Positions 25,131 through 37,075 of a stretch of DNA of 64,000 nucleotides are shown here, in pieces (positions within the stretch are counted from its first letter, which is position 1; the number at the start of each line of letters is the position of its first letter). The stretch lies in the NCBI GenBank assembly GCA_905182985.1, contig CAJJDN010000137.1:150119-214118 (forward strand). Reading direction: 5' to 3'. The translations under genes and the position numbers were made by a program. The stretch comes from Paramecium sonneborni (lineage: Eukaryota > Ciliophora > Oligohymenophorea > Peniculida > Parameciidae). Under the pieces are notes generated by a model, which worked only from the letters and a program-made list of their open reading frames with translations, searched no databases and was not told where the DNA came from.

Positions 25131-26350
25131 AGATGGAAGAGAAGGATTGAAATAATAAAAGTGATGATCAGGAGAGGTATGTTGAAATAAAAATATCTGT
25201 TGAAAGAAATTAAATTAAGTTATGATGTATGAAGAAGAATATGATGATTTTCCTTTTTGTTTGTTTTAGGGGATTCGAATGTATTTGAATGGAGATTCTT
25301 CACAGTTTACAGATTTGAAGATTGCTAATAAAATACAAGATGGAGAGACATATAAATATAAGTGGATTAGAGATTTGGTAAATTTAAGGAGATGAGATTG
25401 TTTACATAATAAGGTGTGGAAATATTCGATGATGATATTAAGTTTTTAAAGAATGGTTAATATCATTGAATGGATTTAGAGGGGTAATTAGTAATGAATT
25501 GAAAATTAGATGAATTTGATCTTATTCTCCGTCCGTTCTCATAATATGAAATAATGAAATAATTAGGAGAAGGTAGTTTTGGATGTGTAACACTAATGAA
25601 ACATAGAATAACAGATGATTTTGTAGCAATAAAGATTATAAAAATGATAGGAAATGCTTAGGACATAGAAATTCAAGTTCTTCGTTTTTTGAGTCATAAG
25701 AATATAGTGAAAGTATTTAATTCATATGCATTAAAAAATACAGAAATGGGGAAGTTGGTGAATTGAGTAATAGATTAAGATAGAAAGGAGGAAGATTGTC
25801 AGAAGAAAATGTTTGGAATATATTTTAGATAGATAGTATATGCAATATGATATTGTCACATAAAAATTTAGTTTATAGAGATTTGAAATTGTAGAATCTG
25901 TTATTCACTCATTAGATTTAGATGAATTAATGTTCAACTAATCAGATCTGCAGGCAAAGTAACAAGAATTAGTACATCAGTAGATATATGGTCAATGGGA
26001 ATTAGACTGTATAAGATGTTATTTGGAAATATTCCATTTAACGGGAAAACTCATTAAGATATAATTAATAAGGAATTGAAATTTCCATCAAATAATTTGA
26101 ATGAAGTGGTTATTATGTTATTAAATCAAAATTTAAAGAAGAAGAATTAATTACGATTAAGAATAACAAATGTTGAATATCATTCTTAAGTTAATACAAA
26201 ATAAAGAACTCCTCAACAGAAATAAATGTTTCTATAACTACCTTCAGATGGAAATCTTCGTAAAACTAGAGACCATCTACTAATCCAAGAGCAAGAAACA
26301 AATCACCAAATCCTTAGGGAATTCTTATAACATATTCAAATTATAAATAT
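25131..26350 (+). pseudogene. decayed protein kinase gene
   Basis: Recognisable kinase pieces lie in different frames: LGEGSFGCVTLMKH with VAIKII, then ELSNRLRQKGGRLSEENVW. Next come LVYRDLKLQNLLF, then DIWSMGIRLYKMLFGNIPF. The joins are not introns. The segment between strands 4-5 is shortened with a frame slip. The whole DFG-to-APE activation segment is missing between LLFTH and VTRISTSVDIW. Upstream (25130-25480) are broken N-terminal pieces in all frames with several TGAs. The loss of the activation segment makes activity impossible. The remaining identity suggests fairly recent loss, perhaps of a whole-genome-duplication copy. Confidence 0.75.
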
Positions 26351-26380
26351 TCATAATTAATAAATAAATATAAAAATATT

Positions 26381-27531
26381 ATGTTAAAATCAATAACAAG
26401 AAGAAGAAAAAAATACATTTTCTTGGATTTCATTATTGTGTTATTTGCATCACTCTACCTTCGAATTAGAACTATAGATATGCAGTTTTACAGTTCACTC
26501 CAACCTAATAATTTATGGTGGTTGACTATTATATTTGGATTAATGTTTGCTAAAATAGGTATTTATCAATTAATGGATGAAAGGTAGGTTATGGTGTATC
26601 TTCATATGTTCAATTTTGAATATATCAAGCATCTATTACTTAAATAATTCAAAGCATGTAATATTTGTATCATGTACATATACATTTACATATGAATGTT
26701 TGTATCTATTAATAATTTGTCATACCTTAAATCTATTTAGAGAAAAAGCATTTCAAGGTTTGATCATTTGTTATGCTATTGGAAAGTATACATTTCTTTT
26801 TATTAAGTTATCTGGAATTAGCTTAAGTGTTCTTCAATTTAAACTTTTTAAAATACTTGTTATCCATTCTAATAATCTCTTTATTAGTCATACGTTTAAA
26901 GTGTAGGCAATTACCTTAAACTAATTACTTTATTGTAATAAAGCATCTATATACTATGCGAATGGCAATTATTTAATCTATTGTATTCCTCTTTGTTATA
27001 TTAATTGTAATCAACTTACAAACATTTATAGCAATGGTTACCTCCTCTTTGACTAAATACATTGTCCTAATTTCATTCCCTATAATTTACTTATCCTTTT
27101 TCCAATATTAATCATTAACTAATGAAGGAATTTTCATCATTAATATCATTTTAAGTCTCCTCTTATATTTTGATTAATTGGTCATATTCTGTATTGCTGC
27201 TGCAATCATACCTATTATTTTTGTTTTACAATTTGCTATACTATTTTATGTTTTTCGAGAAATTGATTCAAAAATATCAAGAACTCACAAATATTTAAAT
27301 TATGATGCAATTGTTTTAATTCATTACATCATCCTTAAGAACTCTTATGCTTACTATGATTCATATGCATAACATAAAAACATCATCTATTTTTTGTCAG
27401 CATTCATCTCATTATTTATATTTATAAGAGATAAGAATATATACAAAGCCTTCATAAATAAATAAAATTATTATAACAATAATACTTATGATTAATTTGA
27501 AAGTCCAAGAAATGATGATACTGTTTTTTGA
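26381..27531 (+). CDS. multi-pass membrane protein, MFS transporter-like
   Basis: Starts MLKSITRRRKKYIFLDF. Two introns, 25 and 22 nt, both ending in AAG, give one frame of roughly 365 aa. It has about eight to ten hydrophobic segments, for example IIVLFASLYLRI, LWWLTIIFGLMFA, VFLFVILIVINL and LSAFISLFIFI. A loop with RREKAF-like character (NLFREKAFQGLIICYAIG) recalls the inter-helix loop of nodulin-like MFS proteins. It is shorter than a 12-helix MFS (400-600 aa). Transport substrate unknown. Ends in a polar tail. Confidence 0.65.
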
Positions 27532-27682
27532 ATATTTTTATATATCTATTAAATTTATATAAATAAAAGTAATATAGAAAAATTAAAATGCTATTATCAA
27601 AAAATCTAAAATTTATTTCCAAACACAATCATTTTCATTATATTTATGACTTCACAAAGAAGTTCTAAGAATTTATTTTTAA

Positions 27683-28729
27683 ATGAAGTAATGGTTACAA
27701 GTGTAAAAAACATTTGATCCATCAATACTACTTTCAAAGTGTCTTTTTTTCAGTTACATCACAAAAATAAATTTAATAAAATTACTCCCAAAATCAATCT
27801 ATGAATATGATGATTTAATATACAATGAAGTATTGAAATCATACTTTTTTTAGTAAAATTGCTCATTTCAATGCCCCTTGAACATTTATCATTTAAATAT
27901 TTGATTGGTCAAGTATTATTAGATAAAAATATAAATTTGCAAACTTTTTTGTATGATACTGTTATCTTGTGAGATTATTGAGAGTAGGAAATATAAAGTA
28001 ACTCATTCTTTAACACATAAAGATGGTATAAAAACTATTTCTTAAATTTGAGAAGCCTTATAAGACTACTTTTTTGTATTCAGAAAGTGATAAATTTTTA
28101 AATTGATAAAGGATTATAAAAAGGTAAAAATATATAAGTTTTATATTTATTTTGTTTATTTATCCTTTTTCATCAAGAATTGCAAGGATTTAATTAATTA
28201 AATGTTTTCCAGAATTTTTATGATTACTTGATACAAATATCGTCAAAAATAAATTTTAAAATAAAGTTATACATTTAAAGATGGATACAAGAGAGTTTGT
28301 ATTAAAGAATATAATTTTAATTATGTTTAAATGAATTTGTCAATTCTTACAATATATTGCTTAGATGTATTCAAAAAATTGAATTAGACACCTGGTAAAT
28401 AATGATTGGCATTTATTCATATATGTGGATTTGTAAAAGGAAAAAATGAAGAAGAATTGATTAATTTAATTTTCTACATAGATTCTCTAGAACTCAGGTT
28501 CTTAATTTCAAATTTTATAGAATGTAACGAAAATAAAAAATAAGTTTTTTTGTCATTTTAATTAAATAAAAAAGTTATGAATTTGGGTTTATTGGAGCAA
28601 GATAATGAAAATAATAGTGATGAGACGAATGAATACAATTAATTGGTTCAAGAAGCGATAAATAAAAAAAAATAAATATATTTGGGTATGATTTATAGAA
28701 TTCTTATATTTAAAATCCTATTATTTTGA
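27683..28729 (+). pseudogene. unresolved coding remnants, probable broken gene
   Basis: Good protein-like pieces occur on the plus strand but in changing frames with intervening TGAs. An example is MKQWLQVQKTFDPSILLSK to SIYEYDDLIYNE. Others are SRKYKVTHSLTHKDGIK and EEELINLIFYIDSLELRF to NSDETNEYNQLVQEA. A few breaks fit 24-25-nt introns, but others have no GT...AG of usual size. It is either a multi-exon gene with unusual introns or a pseudogene. Codon use and composition resemble neighbouring genes. No domain recognised. Confidence 0.4.
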
Positions 28730-28804
28730 TCAAAAAAAGATTTAATTAAATATCTCTATATTATGTTTTTGCCAATATTTCAATCTTCATTCTTATAGAT
28801 CACA

Positions 28805-29971
28805 ATGACTTAAATAAAAGTTAATGTGAAAGTATTCTCAGAGAAAATGATTATCGAAGGATTCAAAGGCCAAAGTGAAAAAGTCATCGAATTTATTAAG
28901 ACAAATTATTGTGTTGAATGGGATTATGATGATATGTATGAATTATTGATATTGAATTAGATGTCAAGATAAATTATTAAAGGGTTTCACTTTATGTTAA
29001 TATGGTCAAAGACTATATTCATTTTAAGGTGAAGCACCATAAGTTACTGAACTGAGAAGTGTGCTTAAAGGTAAAATTGGATTTTTCAACTGGGAAACAG
29101 AGTTGACATTCTAGAGATGGATCAAGAAGACAGATCATTGTCAGGTAACAATATTAAATAAACAAAACAGATTTTTCAAGTGTTACGGGGTGAAAATTTA
29201 AAAGTCATGAAAATCCTTCAAGACAATTATGTAAATCATATATTTATTATAACATTAGTCTAATTTAGAATTAAAGGTTAATCAAATTTTAAATCAAAAA
29301 CCTCATATTAATCTTCTTCATTCAGAAGAGTTTTATAAAGATGAAATATAACTCTTTTTGATATTGGATTATTATGAGTAATCACTAGGGGATTTGTAAA
29401 ATGAGTATCCAAATAAAAAGGTACCCATAAATATTATCAGACCAATCTTATAATAATTATTAGAAGGTAATTAAATCTAATTATTATAATAGGAGTTAAT
29501 CATTTGCATTCATAGAATATAATCCATAAAGATTTAAAATATGATAATATCTTATTAACTAAAAACAGAACCGTTAAAATCATTGATTTTGGTTTGTCCT
29601 AAATAGGTGATACCACGAATGTTAGATCTGGAACTGGAGGTTATATTGCCCCCGAAGTATTTAAGAACTAAACTATAACTTCTAAAAGTGACATTTTTAG
29701 TGTTGGTGTTATATTTCATAAATTATTAACTGGAAAGGGTATATATAATACTCTTGATGAAAATATGTCTGGTAAAATGAAGATCAGTTCACACATTAAA
29801 GATTAAATAGCCAAAGATCTATTATTATCAATGTTGAATTCAGATCCTAAACTAAGGTACACTGCTGAGGATTGCTTAGCTCATCCTTTTTTCACTGGTG
29901 AATATGATTAACCTTCCTAAAAGTAATATTATAATTTCTAATCTTTAGGATATGTTTAAGAAATTATCTGA
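28805..29971 (+). CDS. protein kinase with N-terminal extension
   Basis: Four introns (25, 26, 28 and 26 nt) restore one frame of about 350 aa. The N-terminal 110 residues (MTQIKVNVKVFSEKMIIEG) precede a kinase domain with no obvious glycine loop but with a lysine in NLKVMKIL. It then has HKDLKYDNILL (Lys in place of Arg in HRD), IIDFGLSQ and YIAPEVF. ISVGVIFHKLL-type helix F and an RYTAEDCLAHPFF end follow. Catalytic Asp and DFG are present, so activity is likely; HKD makes it a non-RD-type kinase. Confidence 0.82.
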
Positions 29972-30115
29972 GTCCTCTATCTTAATATAAATTTTAACCT
30001 ATATCTACTTAAATGATTAGTTTATCATTATGAAATTCATTATTATTTATATAGTATTTATACTATACATATTATAAACTTCCATCTAATACTAATCTTA
30101 AAAATATTTAAAATA

Positions 30116-30837
30116 ATGAATTATACAGACATTTTATCACCAAAATTTGAACCAGAAACAACTGGTACTACTATTATGGCTGTCATTTATGATGGTGGAT
30201 TAATTATTGGAGCTGATAGTCGTACATCTTCTGGGTAATAATTGATTTATTATTCGAAGTCAATTTGTTGCAGATAGATGTGCTGATAAAATTGATTATG
30301 TTCATGATAGAATATTTTGTTTAAGAAGTGGATCAGCTGCAGACACATAAACAATAGCAAAATATGTTAGATATTATGTTGATGCTCATGCTTAAGAATT
30401 AGGTAGATTACCAGCAGTAGCTACAGCAGCAAATCTATTTAGAAACTTTCTCTATGAATATAAAGAGTACATTGTAATTGAATAATATTAAGTTCATTAT
30501 CAGCTGCAATAATCGTGGCTGGATGGGATCCTTATAAAGGTGCTTAAATATTCACATTACCTTTGGGAGGATCAGTGATAGAATAGAAATGGAGTATAGG
30601 TGGATCAGGGAGTACATTTATATGGGGATTTTGTGATTCGAATTACAAAGTATATTGAATAAAATAATTGTTAAGGAAAACATGAGTCTTTAAGAAGCGA
30701 GAGCATTTGTTTTACATGCAGTAGGTCATGCGATGTATAGAGATGGATCATCAGGTGGAATAATAAGATTACTTAATGTGACTAAAGATAAAATAGAGAG
30801 AGAATTTATTGATTATAAAGATGTTCCAATCAAATGA
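30116..30837 (+). CDS. 20S proteasome subunit beta-1 type (PSMB6/PRE3-like)
   Basis: Three introns: 30235-30259 (25 nt), 30467-30492 (26 nt) and 30650-30675 (26 nt), all ending AAG. The mature start is the catalytic Thr in [10 protein letters not shown] after a short propeptide. Family landmarks are [30 protein letters not shown] and [24 protein letters not shown] and [14 protein letters not shown] complete them. About 214 aa. Thr1, Asp17-equivalent (ADSR) and Lys33-equivalent (DKI) are present, so a caspase-like beta-1 catalytic subunit is the best match. Confidence 0.92.
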
Positions 30838-30881
30838 GTTTACATTCATATAAATATTATATTCCAGTAATTTGAAATTTA

Positions 30882-31121
30882 ATGAATAAATCTTGTCTAA
30901 GAAATTGTGCAAGTCCAAGAAAGCCTAATGTGAGTTTTAGTAATGAGATAGAGGAGAGTCGAGTTTAGAAGAAAATAAGAACTCAAAGTAGTGGTAGTGA
31001 AAGAGATTTGTAGAATTTGATAAAGAATAGACAGAGATATATGATAATATAGAAATAGAGAGAATTTAGATATATAAAAGTAAAGAGTATAGAGAAGACT
31101 CAATGTTGTAGTATGTTTTGA
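30882..31121 (+). CDS. small basic protein with possible CaaX box
   Basis: An 80-codon intronless frame, MNKSCLRNCASPRKP to KTQCCSMF. The product is basic and polar with a Gln/Arg-rich helix (NRQRYMIIQKQREFR). The last four residues CSMF fit a CaaX prenylation signal, preceded by another Cys that could be palmitoylated. It begins 44 bp after the proteasome gene. No homologue recalled; the composition and neat ends make it more than a chance frame. Convergent with the pseudokinase gene. Confidence 0.5.
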
Positions 31122-31184
31122 TTGATTATATATTTGTATTAGTTAACATATATTACATTAATACTAATTATATTAATTAAAAAA

Positions 31185-32642
31185 TCAAAAAGAGTAGTTC
31201 TGATTGGATGCATATTTTTCTTCTTGTTCTGAATCAGCATCATCATATTCAACTAATTGATCTTCCATAAATTCAACCATTTCTTAAAGTTTCCTACTTT
31301 TGTAATCCAACAATTTACGTACTAATCCAATCAACTAAGTTTATAACAATTAATCCGAATACTTGCTCATATTTAATAAACTTCCTATTTAAATAAACAG
31401 GATGTTCATAGATTATTTAATTCACAATATCTTCTGGATTTGTTAGAAAAATCAAATTGTTCAATGATATTTGATAAAGATGTTTTTTCTTCTCTTTCTA
31501 ATGTTGTTTATATACAAGTCCAATTATAGGTGGGTCGAATTTTAAAACCCATTTTATAGGTATTACTTTAATTCCAAAAGGTTCAACTTAATTCATAATA
31601 TAATTATAATTATCATTTAATATGACTTCTATAAAAGGCTGTATGTGATAATATGTCATTCTCCAAACTTTGTAGTCCTATTCTCATCTCTTAAAATCCA
31701 GGTCTCTCTCCAATATCTTATAAGCACATCTATAACAATAAATTCTAAAATATTGTAGAATATCCTCTATTAGTTAAAAATTAAATCGAACTTATTATTT
31801 GTTAGTAATTCATTGTTTTAGCTTCCCAATCATAATATTACTTAGTCTCTGAATTCATATTAATTTTATTAAATACCAAATTATGATGCTAATTCTAGAA
31901 TCATCATTCCAAAACTAAATACATCTGATTTATTTAATGTTAGTATATCTAATTTACTATACTACTTTTCCTTATCTTCTGATTATTATAATAAATTCAA
32001 CATTTCTGGTGAAAATGCATGAAACTCATTATTATATAATGCTTTCTAATAAGGATTCAATGATCCGGGAATTAAGTTATGTTCCTTAATGTTTATATTT
32101 ATTTAATTACTATCAACTTAATTGATCCATCTAAATCTAAATATACATGATCTATTTTCAAATCTCCATGATATTTTCCTTATTCTTCTAGATATGCACA
32201 ACATTAAATTATCTAATATATTATCAACCATAATCTAGATTCATTAAATATCATCTTCTAATTTAAACTATTTAAATCAATTCACTTTTATTTACTTATA
32301 TTCATGTTCTTATTATAAACTATTTCCAAAATATTCCCCTAATATTACTACATGACTTGTATCTGAACACATAACTGATTCTTTACCCATTACATAAAAC
32401 ACTCTTATTAGATGCTCATTTATTAATTTCTTTCTCTCTATAAAATGATTTCTTAATTGTTGCAATTATTAATCTGATTAACATAATCGCTTGTATTAAA
32501 ATATTTTATGATTCTTATTTTCTATTGCATCATATATCTTAATATTTCCTAATTGGAAATGATTTATATCTTAGATATAACTAAAATTTTTTATCATCTT
32601 ATCATAATCCATATCTTCTTTTCCATTCTAAGAGTTTCCCAT
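31185..32642 (-). CDS. protein kinase-like, predicted pseudokinase
   Basis: Starts MGNSQNGKEDMDYDK (possible N-myristoylation). A kinase fold is visible: LIIYQIIQCCAYLEE (helix E), then YHGDLKIDHVYLDLDG where the HRD Arg is Gly. SFSPEM-like FSPEMLN stands for APE, and SDVFSFGMMILELA for helix F. CLQDIGERPGFQEM matches subdomain XI. After a 26-nt intron the place of DFG reads KLIEHNLIPG: no DFG. It ends in an acidic tail (VEYDDADSEQEEKY). Introns in the second half were joined only in part. Loss of HRD-Arg and DFG argues for a scaffolding or regulatory role. Confidence 0.72.
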
Positions 32643-32778
32643 TTTTCTTAATTTAATTTTTTATTTACACTAATATAAATAAATACAAATACTTATTTGA
32701 TTTCCATTTAATAGAATTTAAATAATGTTTCAAAGATCAAAAATCTTTTGAATTATTAAAAATAATTAATTAACTCGT

Positions 32779-35076
32779 ATGAGATAAAGAGCAGAGACCA
32801 TAACCTTTAAATAAGTTGTGTTTAAATTAAAATGCCAATTAGAATAACCTAAATAAATATACTTCAATCTAAAAAGAAAGGATGTACCTAGTGATACAGA
32901 AGAAGTCTAATAATACAATATGGAATTGGAGGCATAACAGGATTAAATTTTCACATATTCTATTAGTGTTTAGGTTTAAACCAAAATTAGATATGAATAT
33001 CAATATTTAATTGAAAAAGAAATGGAATAGGGTTTTAGAGGTTTTGAATTTAGTTAAGATGATCCTTTAAATGTAGATGAATGGAATAAATAATGGTGTA
33101 AATATAAATTTACTTTTGGTGATGATCAAATGTTTTTAGAGGGTTATAATACAAATGTTAGAGATTAAGGAAATCATAATTTGATTAAATTAGAAAGGAC
33201 TCGCAATAATAAGAATATAATTGGGTAAGAGTTAGTAGATTTAAACAGAGATTAAAAAAATAGACAATTATGTTTTATTTAAAAGGATTTAATGGGACGA
33301 GAGGAAAATATAGGAGAATATTTACAAATTATCAATCTTGCTAAGGTTGATAAATTTAATTCTAATTTTATCTTTGTTGAATTTAAAGAAATAGATGTAA
33401 AAGCTAAATAAAGAATGAATAGTTATTCAAGACTTTTTCAAAATTGTAAAATACTACAATATAAATATGAAGATTTATAATCAAAATTTACAAATTCTGG
33501 ATTAGTTGCTTCAGAATAAAATATTCAATAATTAAAAAATCTCTATGAAAAAAAAATCTTAGAATAGAATCAAAGTCATACTTAAAAAATTATTGAATTA
33601 GAAAACAAATTTTACAGTGAGTAAAAAGAAATTATGAAAAACAATCAACAATAACTTTAAGAATAACAAAAAAGAATGGAATAAGACTTTGAAAGATTTA
33701 AAGATTATTCAGAATAACTTATTTAAAGATATATTGATGAAAATGAAAAAGCTAATAAAAAAATTAGAGAATTTGAATTTTCAAAAGTTAATTTCAAGTC
33801 TGAAGAAATTATAATTTATGCAGATGATGATTATAATCAAATGTCCAAAGAAGAATAAGATAATCTTAAGAAACTTTAAGAATGTTTAATGGGATATGAA
33901 TCTAAAATCAAATAAATGAAAGAAGTATAAGATTTATAATAAGAAAAATTTGATGAATAAAATTAGAAAAAGGCAAATGGAATTAAAAAAGTCAAAGAAT
34001 CCTTAGAAGAAAAATTCAATGAATAAAATAAAAAAAAGGAAAATGAAATTAGATAAGCCAAAGAATCCTTAGAAGAATGTAAAGAAAAATTGAAATAATG
34101 TTTGAAATCTATATAAGAAAAAGATGAAGAAAAAGAAAAATAAAGTGCTGTTTAAACAAAATACAAATCGAAATTGTAAGATGTTTAAAAAAAATTGGAG
34201 AATTAAGAAAATAATTTAAATGATTACATTAAAAAAATAAAGGAATTAGAAGATAAATATGAATAAGAATAAACTTAGAATAGAAAACAAAAAGATGAAT
34301 TTGAAACATCGCTGAAAAAATTAAAGTAAACATAAGAAGATTAAATTAATTAATTACAAAAATAAAATTATTCAATCCTAGAGTAAAACAGTTTAATTAA
34401 TAAAAAAATGATTGATAATGCATAATAAGAATATTAAAGAAATTAGATTTAGTTGATTGATTTGGAAACAAAATACTAGCATGAAAAAATTATGAATGAG
34501 TTAAATTCTCTTAAATAATTTTAACCACTTGGTGGATAAGATATTTAATAAAGATAACAATTATTTTTTAATAAAATTTAACAACTGAAAAAATTGTTCG
34601 AAGATTTAGAAGATGCTTTATAAAAATTGTAAGAAGAAAAAATATCACATCTAAAAGACTTAGGGATTGAAATTATATAAAACATAAATTATTTTAATCT
34701 TAAAAATTTAGAAGAATTAAAACATGATAATGTCTTAATATAATTTGAGTAAATTTGTAAATTGTAAGCTTTGCTTAATTTAATTATTTCAAACCAATAA
34801 TAATTAACTAAAAGTTAAGAAGACAACAATAATTTTAGTTTTTTTGAAAATATTTCAACTGAACTTAAATCGAATTTTTCGGAGATAAGATAGATAAAGC
34901 AAAGTTTAAATTATGAAAATCGCTCAATAGTTATTTAAAGGAAGTAAAAAAAATCAAAAAATAAGTTGGAAGATGTATTGAGTTAGTTTGAATAAAACAA
35001 GTAAAAAATATGGTTGCTGTTGGCAATAATCATAGTTTTAGTTTTTGGTGCATTATTTTTCTAATTCATAAATTGA
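32779..35076 (+). CDS. tail-anchored coiled-coil protein with C2-like N-terminus
   Basis: A single intronless frame of 765 aa from MRQRAETITFKQVVF. The N-terminal 180 residues look like a beta-sandwich (VVFKLKCQLEQPKQIYFNL, then NKNIIGQELVDLNRD). These resemble the first and last strands of NT-C2 domains; this assignment is tentative. Residues about 230-720 are nearly continuous coiled coil (Lys/Glu/Gln heptads). The end is one hydrophobic helix (WLLLAIIIVLVFGALFF) with four polar residues after it, so it is tail-anchored with the bulk in the cytosol. Organelle tethering or a golgin-like role is inferred from architecture. Confidence 0.75.
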
Positions 35077-35937
35077 AATATATAATATATACAATAATTC
35101 TATGTATTTAAAATTCATCATCTATTTATTATTCTATATTTTTATTATAACTTAATATATGAGTTTATTCAACCTTCAAGTTTAGTATTTATAAATTATA
35201 AACTAAACTAATCATCTTTATAATAAAGTTTGAATTAATTTAAAAAGCTCTAATTTTTAGAAAAAAATTCATTTAATTAAATATTAAATAACAGTATTAA
35301 TCTTTATGAAAATATAGATTTTTGTTGTGAGAAATTTTGAAGTAAATTTTAAAATCATTCAATATCTTGAATAAGATAATTATATGCTAATTTATTTTGA
35401 ATTAAAAAATAAATATCTGATTAAAAGTTATAAAATATTTTAAGAATCATTAAGATATAAAAATTAATAAATTTATATATTTTTAAGAATAAAATTTAAA
35501 GTTGCTAGCAAATATTTAAAGATTAAACATTCAAAAAAACATACTTCAATATAAAGAAGCTTCACAAATGTTTTAATATAATAATCGAAATTTAGTTTTA
35601 AACTTATTATTGTTTTAAATTTTGATTAAAATTACAATTACTCATTAATAAGTAACCATGCAAATTCTAACTATACTTTTTTTTTGTTATATTATGAAAA
35701 TAAATAATATGTCTTTCATCAAGTCAAATTGTTTATTAAGGTTTTGAATAATCAAAGTGATAACAACCTATAATTAATAAGAAAAAGAACATGAAACAAT
35801 GTAAACTTACTTTATTTATGAGAATTAGATAATTTTATAAATAATAAACTCTAATATATTTTAAGATGAATATTTGATTAAATTTTTAGTAAATAAATAT
35901 TATTTAATTTATTATATACTGATACATCTTAATAAAA
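35077..35937. other. AT-rich intergenic stretch, no gene seen
   Basis: About 860 bp between two plus-strand genes, with dense TGA in all frames of both strands and no recognised motif. Unusually long for this compact region. Confidence 0.55.
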
Positions 35938-36781
35938 ATGATTTTAACGTTGCTACTAATAATTTAGAAAATAAAAGCGGATTGTATTTCTAATTAATTT
36001 TTAACATTTCCAAAATAAGTTGAATTAGCTGAAGTAAATTTAACAATCATAATGATTAGGCTGTGAAAACAATCTAAATAACAGTAGAAGGAGGATATAT
36101 CATTGGTTATGGAAATGGGTATCAAGTGAAAGATAAATCAAAAATAATAATTTAGTAAGTACCATCTGAGATAATTTTTGAGCCTTCTTATTTCGAAATT
36201 TATTGCCCTGCTATTCATTAATTATAAAAAAAGAATAGTATAAAATGTGAAATATAGTTGAATATGGAAGAAGTAGAACCAGAATTCACTCCAAAGAAGG
36301 CTAAATTTGTTATTCCAATAGAATCGGATAAATAAATCAAATATAATCCACTTTTGGAAATATAAAATAACTTTTAAATAAGATTGATGGATTTGGCAGA
36401 ATAATTAGAAAATCTAATGTATTATCTAGAATATGAAAATTGTGACAATGTTGTCTATATAATTCCATAACCTTTGTAAATATCTTTAACTTAAATAACT
36501 TAATTGCAAAAATATTCGAAATCAATACCTGAAGGAGCTTTAACAAGAGAGATATCAGATTCTTACAAAGGAGAATTGTATTTAGAAAATTTCTCTCTAG
36601 ATCCTAAAGCTAATAATCATCATTATGGTTTAATTGCAATCGTTATTGGAATAACGGTTTTGGCAGCCATAAGAGCCTTGACGTAAAAATTAATTTTAAT
36701 ATTAATAGTAAAAAAAAGGAGCAATAATGCAATTTGGATAAACAACCATTAAATTAACATGAACTATAAAAATTAACATGA
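35938..36781 (+). CDS. type I membrane protein, about 260 aa
   Basis: A signal peptide (MILTLLLIIQKIKADC) and a 26-nt intron after QVELAEA are followed by a beta-rich lumenal region. The visible segments there are VEGGYIIGYGNGYQVKD and IFEPSYFEIYCPAIHQ. A helix and then a C-terminal hydrophobic segment (YGLIAIVIGITVLAAIRALT) complete it. The 3' end is uncertain. The main frame stays open well past the membrane segment, and a 26-nt GTA...TAG stretch follows. I place the end at the TGA at 36779-36781, which would give a short cytosolic tail. The overall plan resembles PIG-X/PBN1-like lumenal proteins only loosely. Confidence 0.6.
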
Positions 36782-37075
36782 TTTTATTAAAATAATAATG
36801 ATAGTTATCAGTTCTTTGAAGAATTTAATATAAATAGAGAAATTTTCCATTTTATCACTATTGTAAATAATTAAATAAAAAAAAACTCTAAAATTGAATT
36901 TGAATATTAGATGTTTTGTGTAAGAGAGTTGCTTGAAATTGATTATTAAAGCCAAATTATTAGTTTATACAGAATTCCTCTAAAAAAATGCAATATTTGT
37001 TTTATAATTTTATTAAATTAAATTTTTTCCCCTTTTAAAGAACATATTTTTGTTTTAAAAATTAAGACAATTTTC

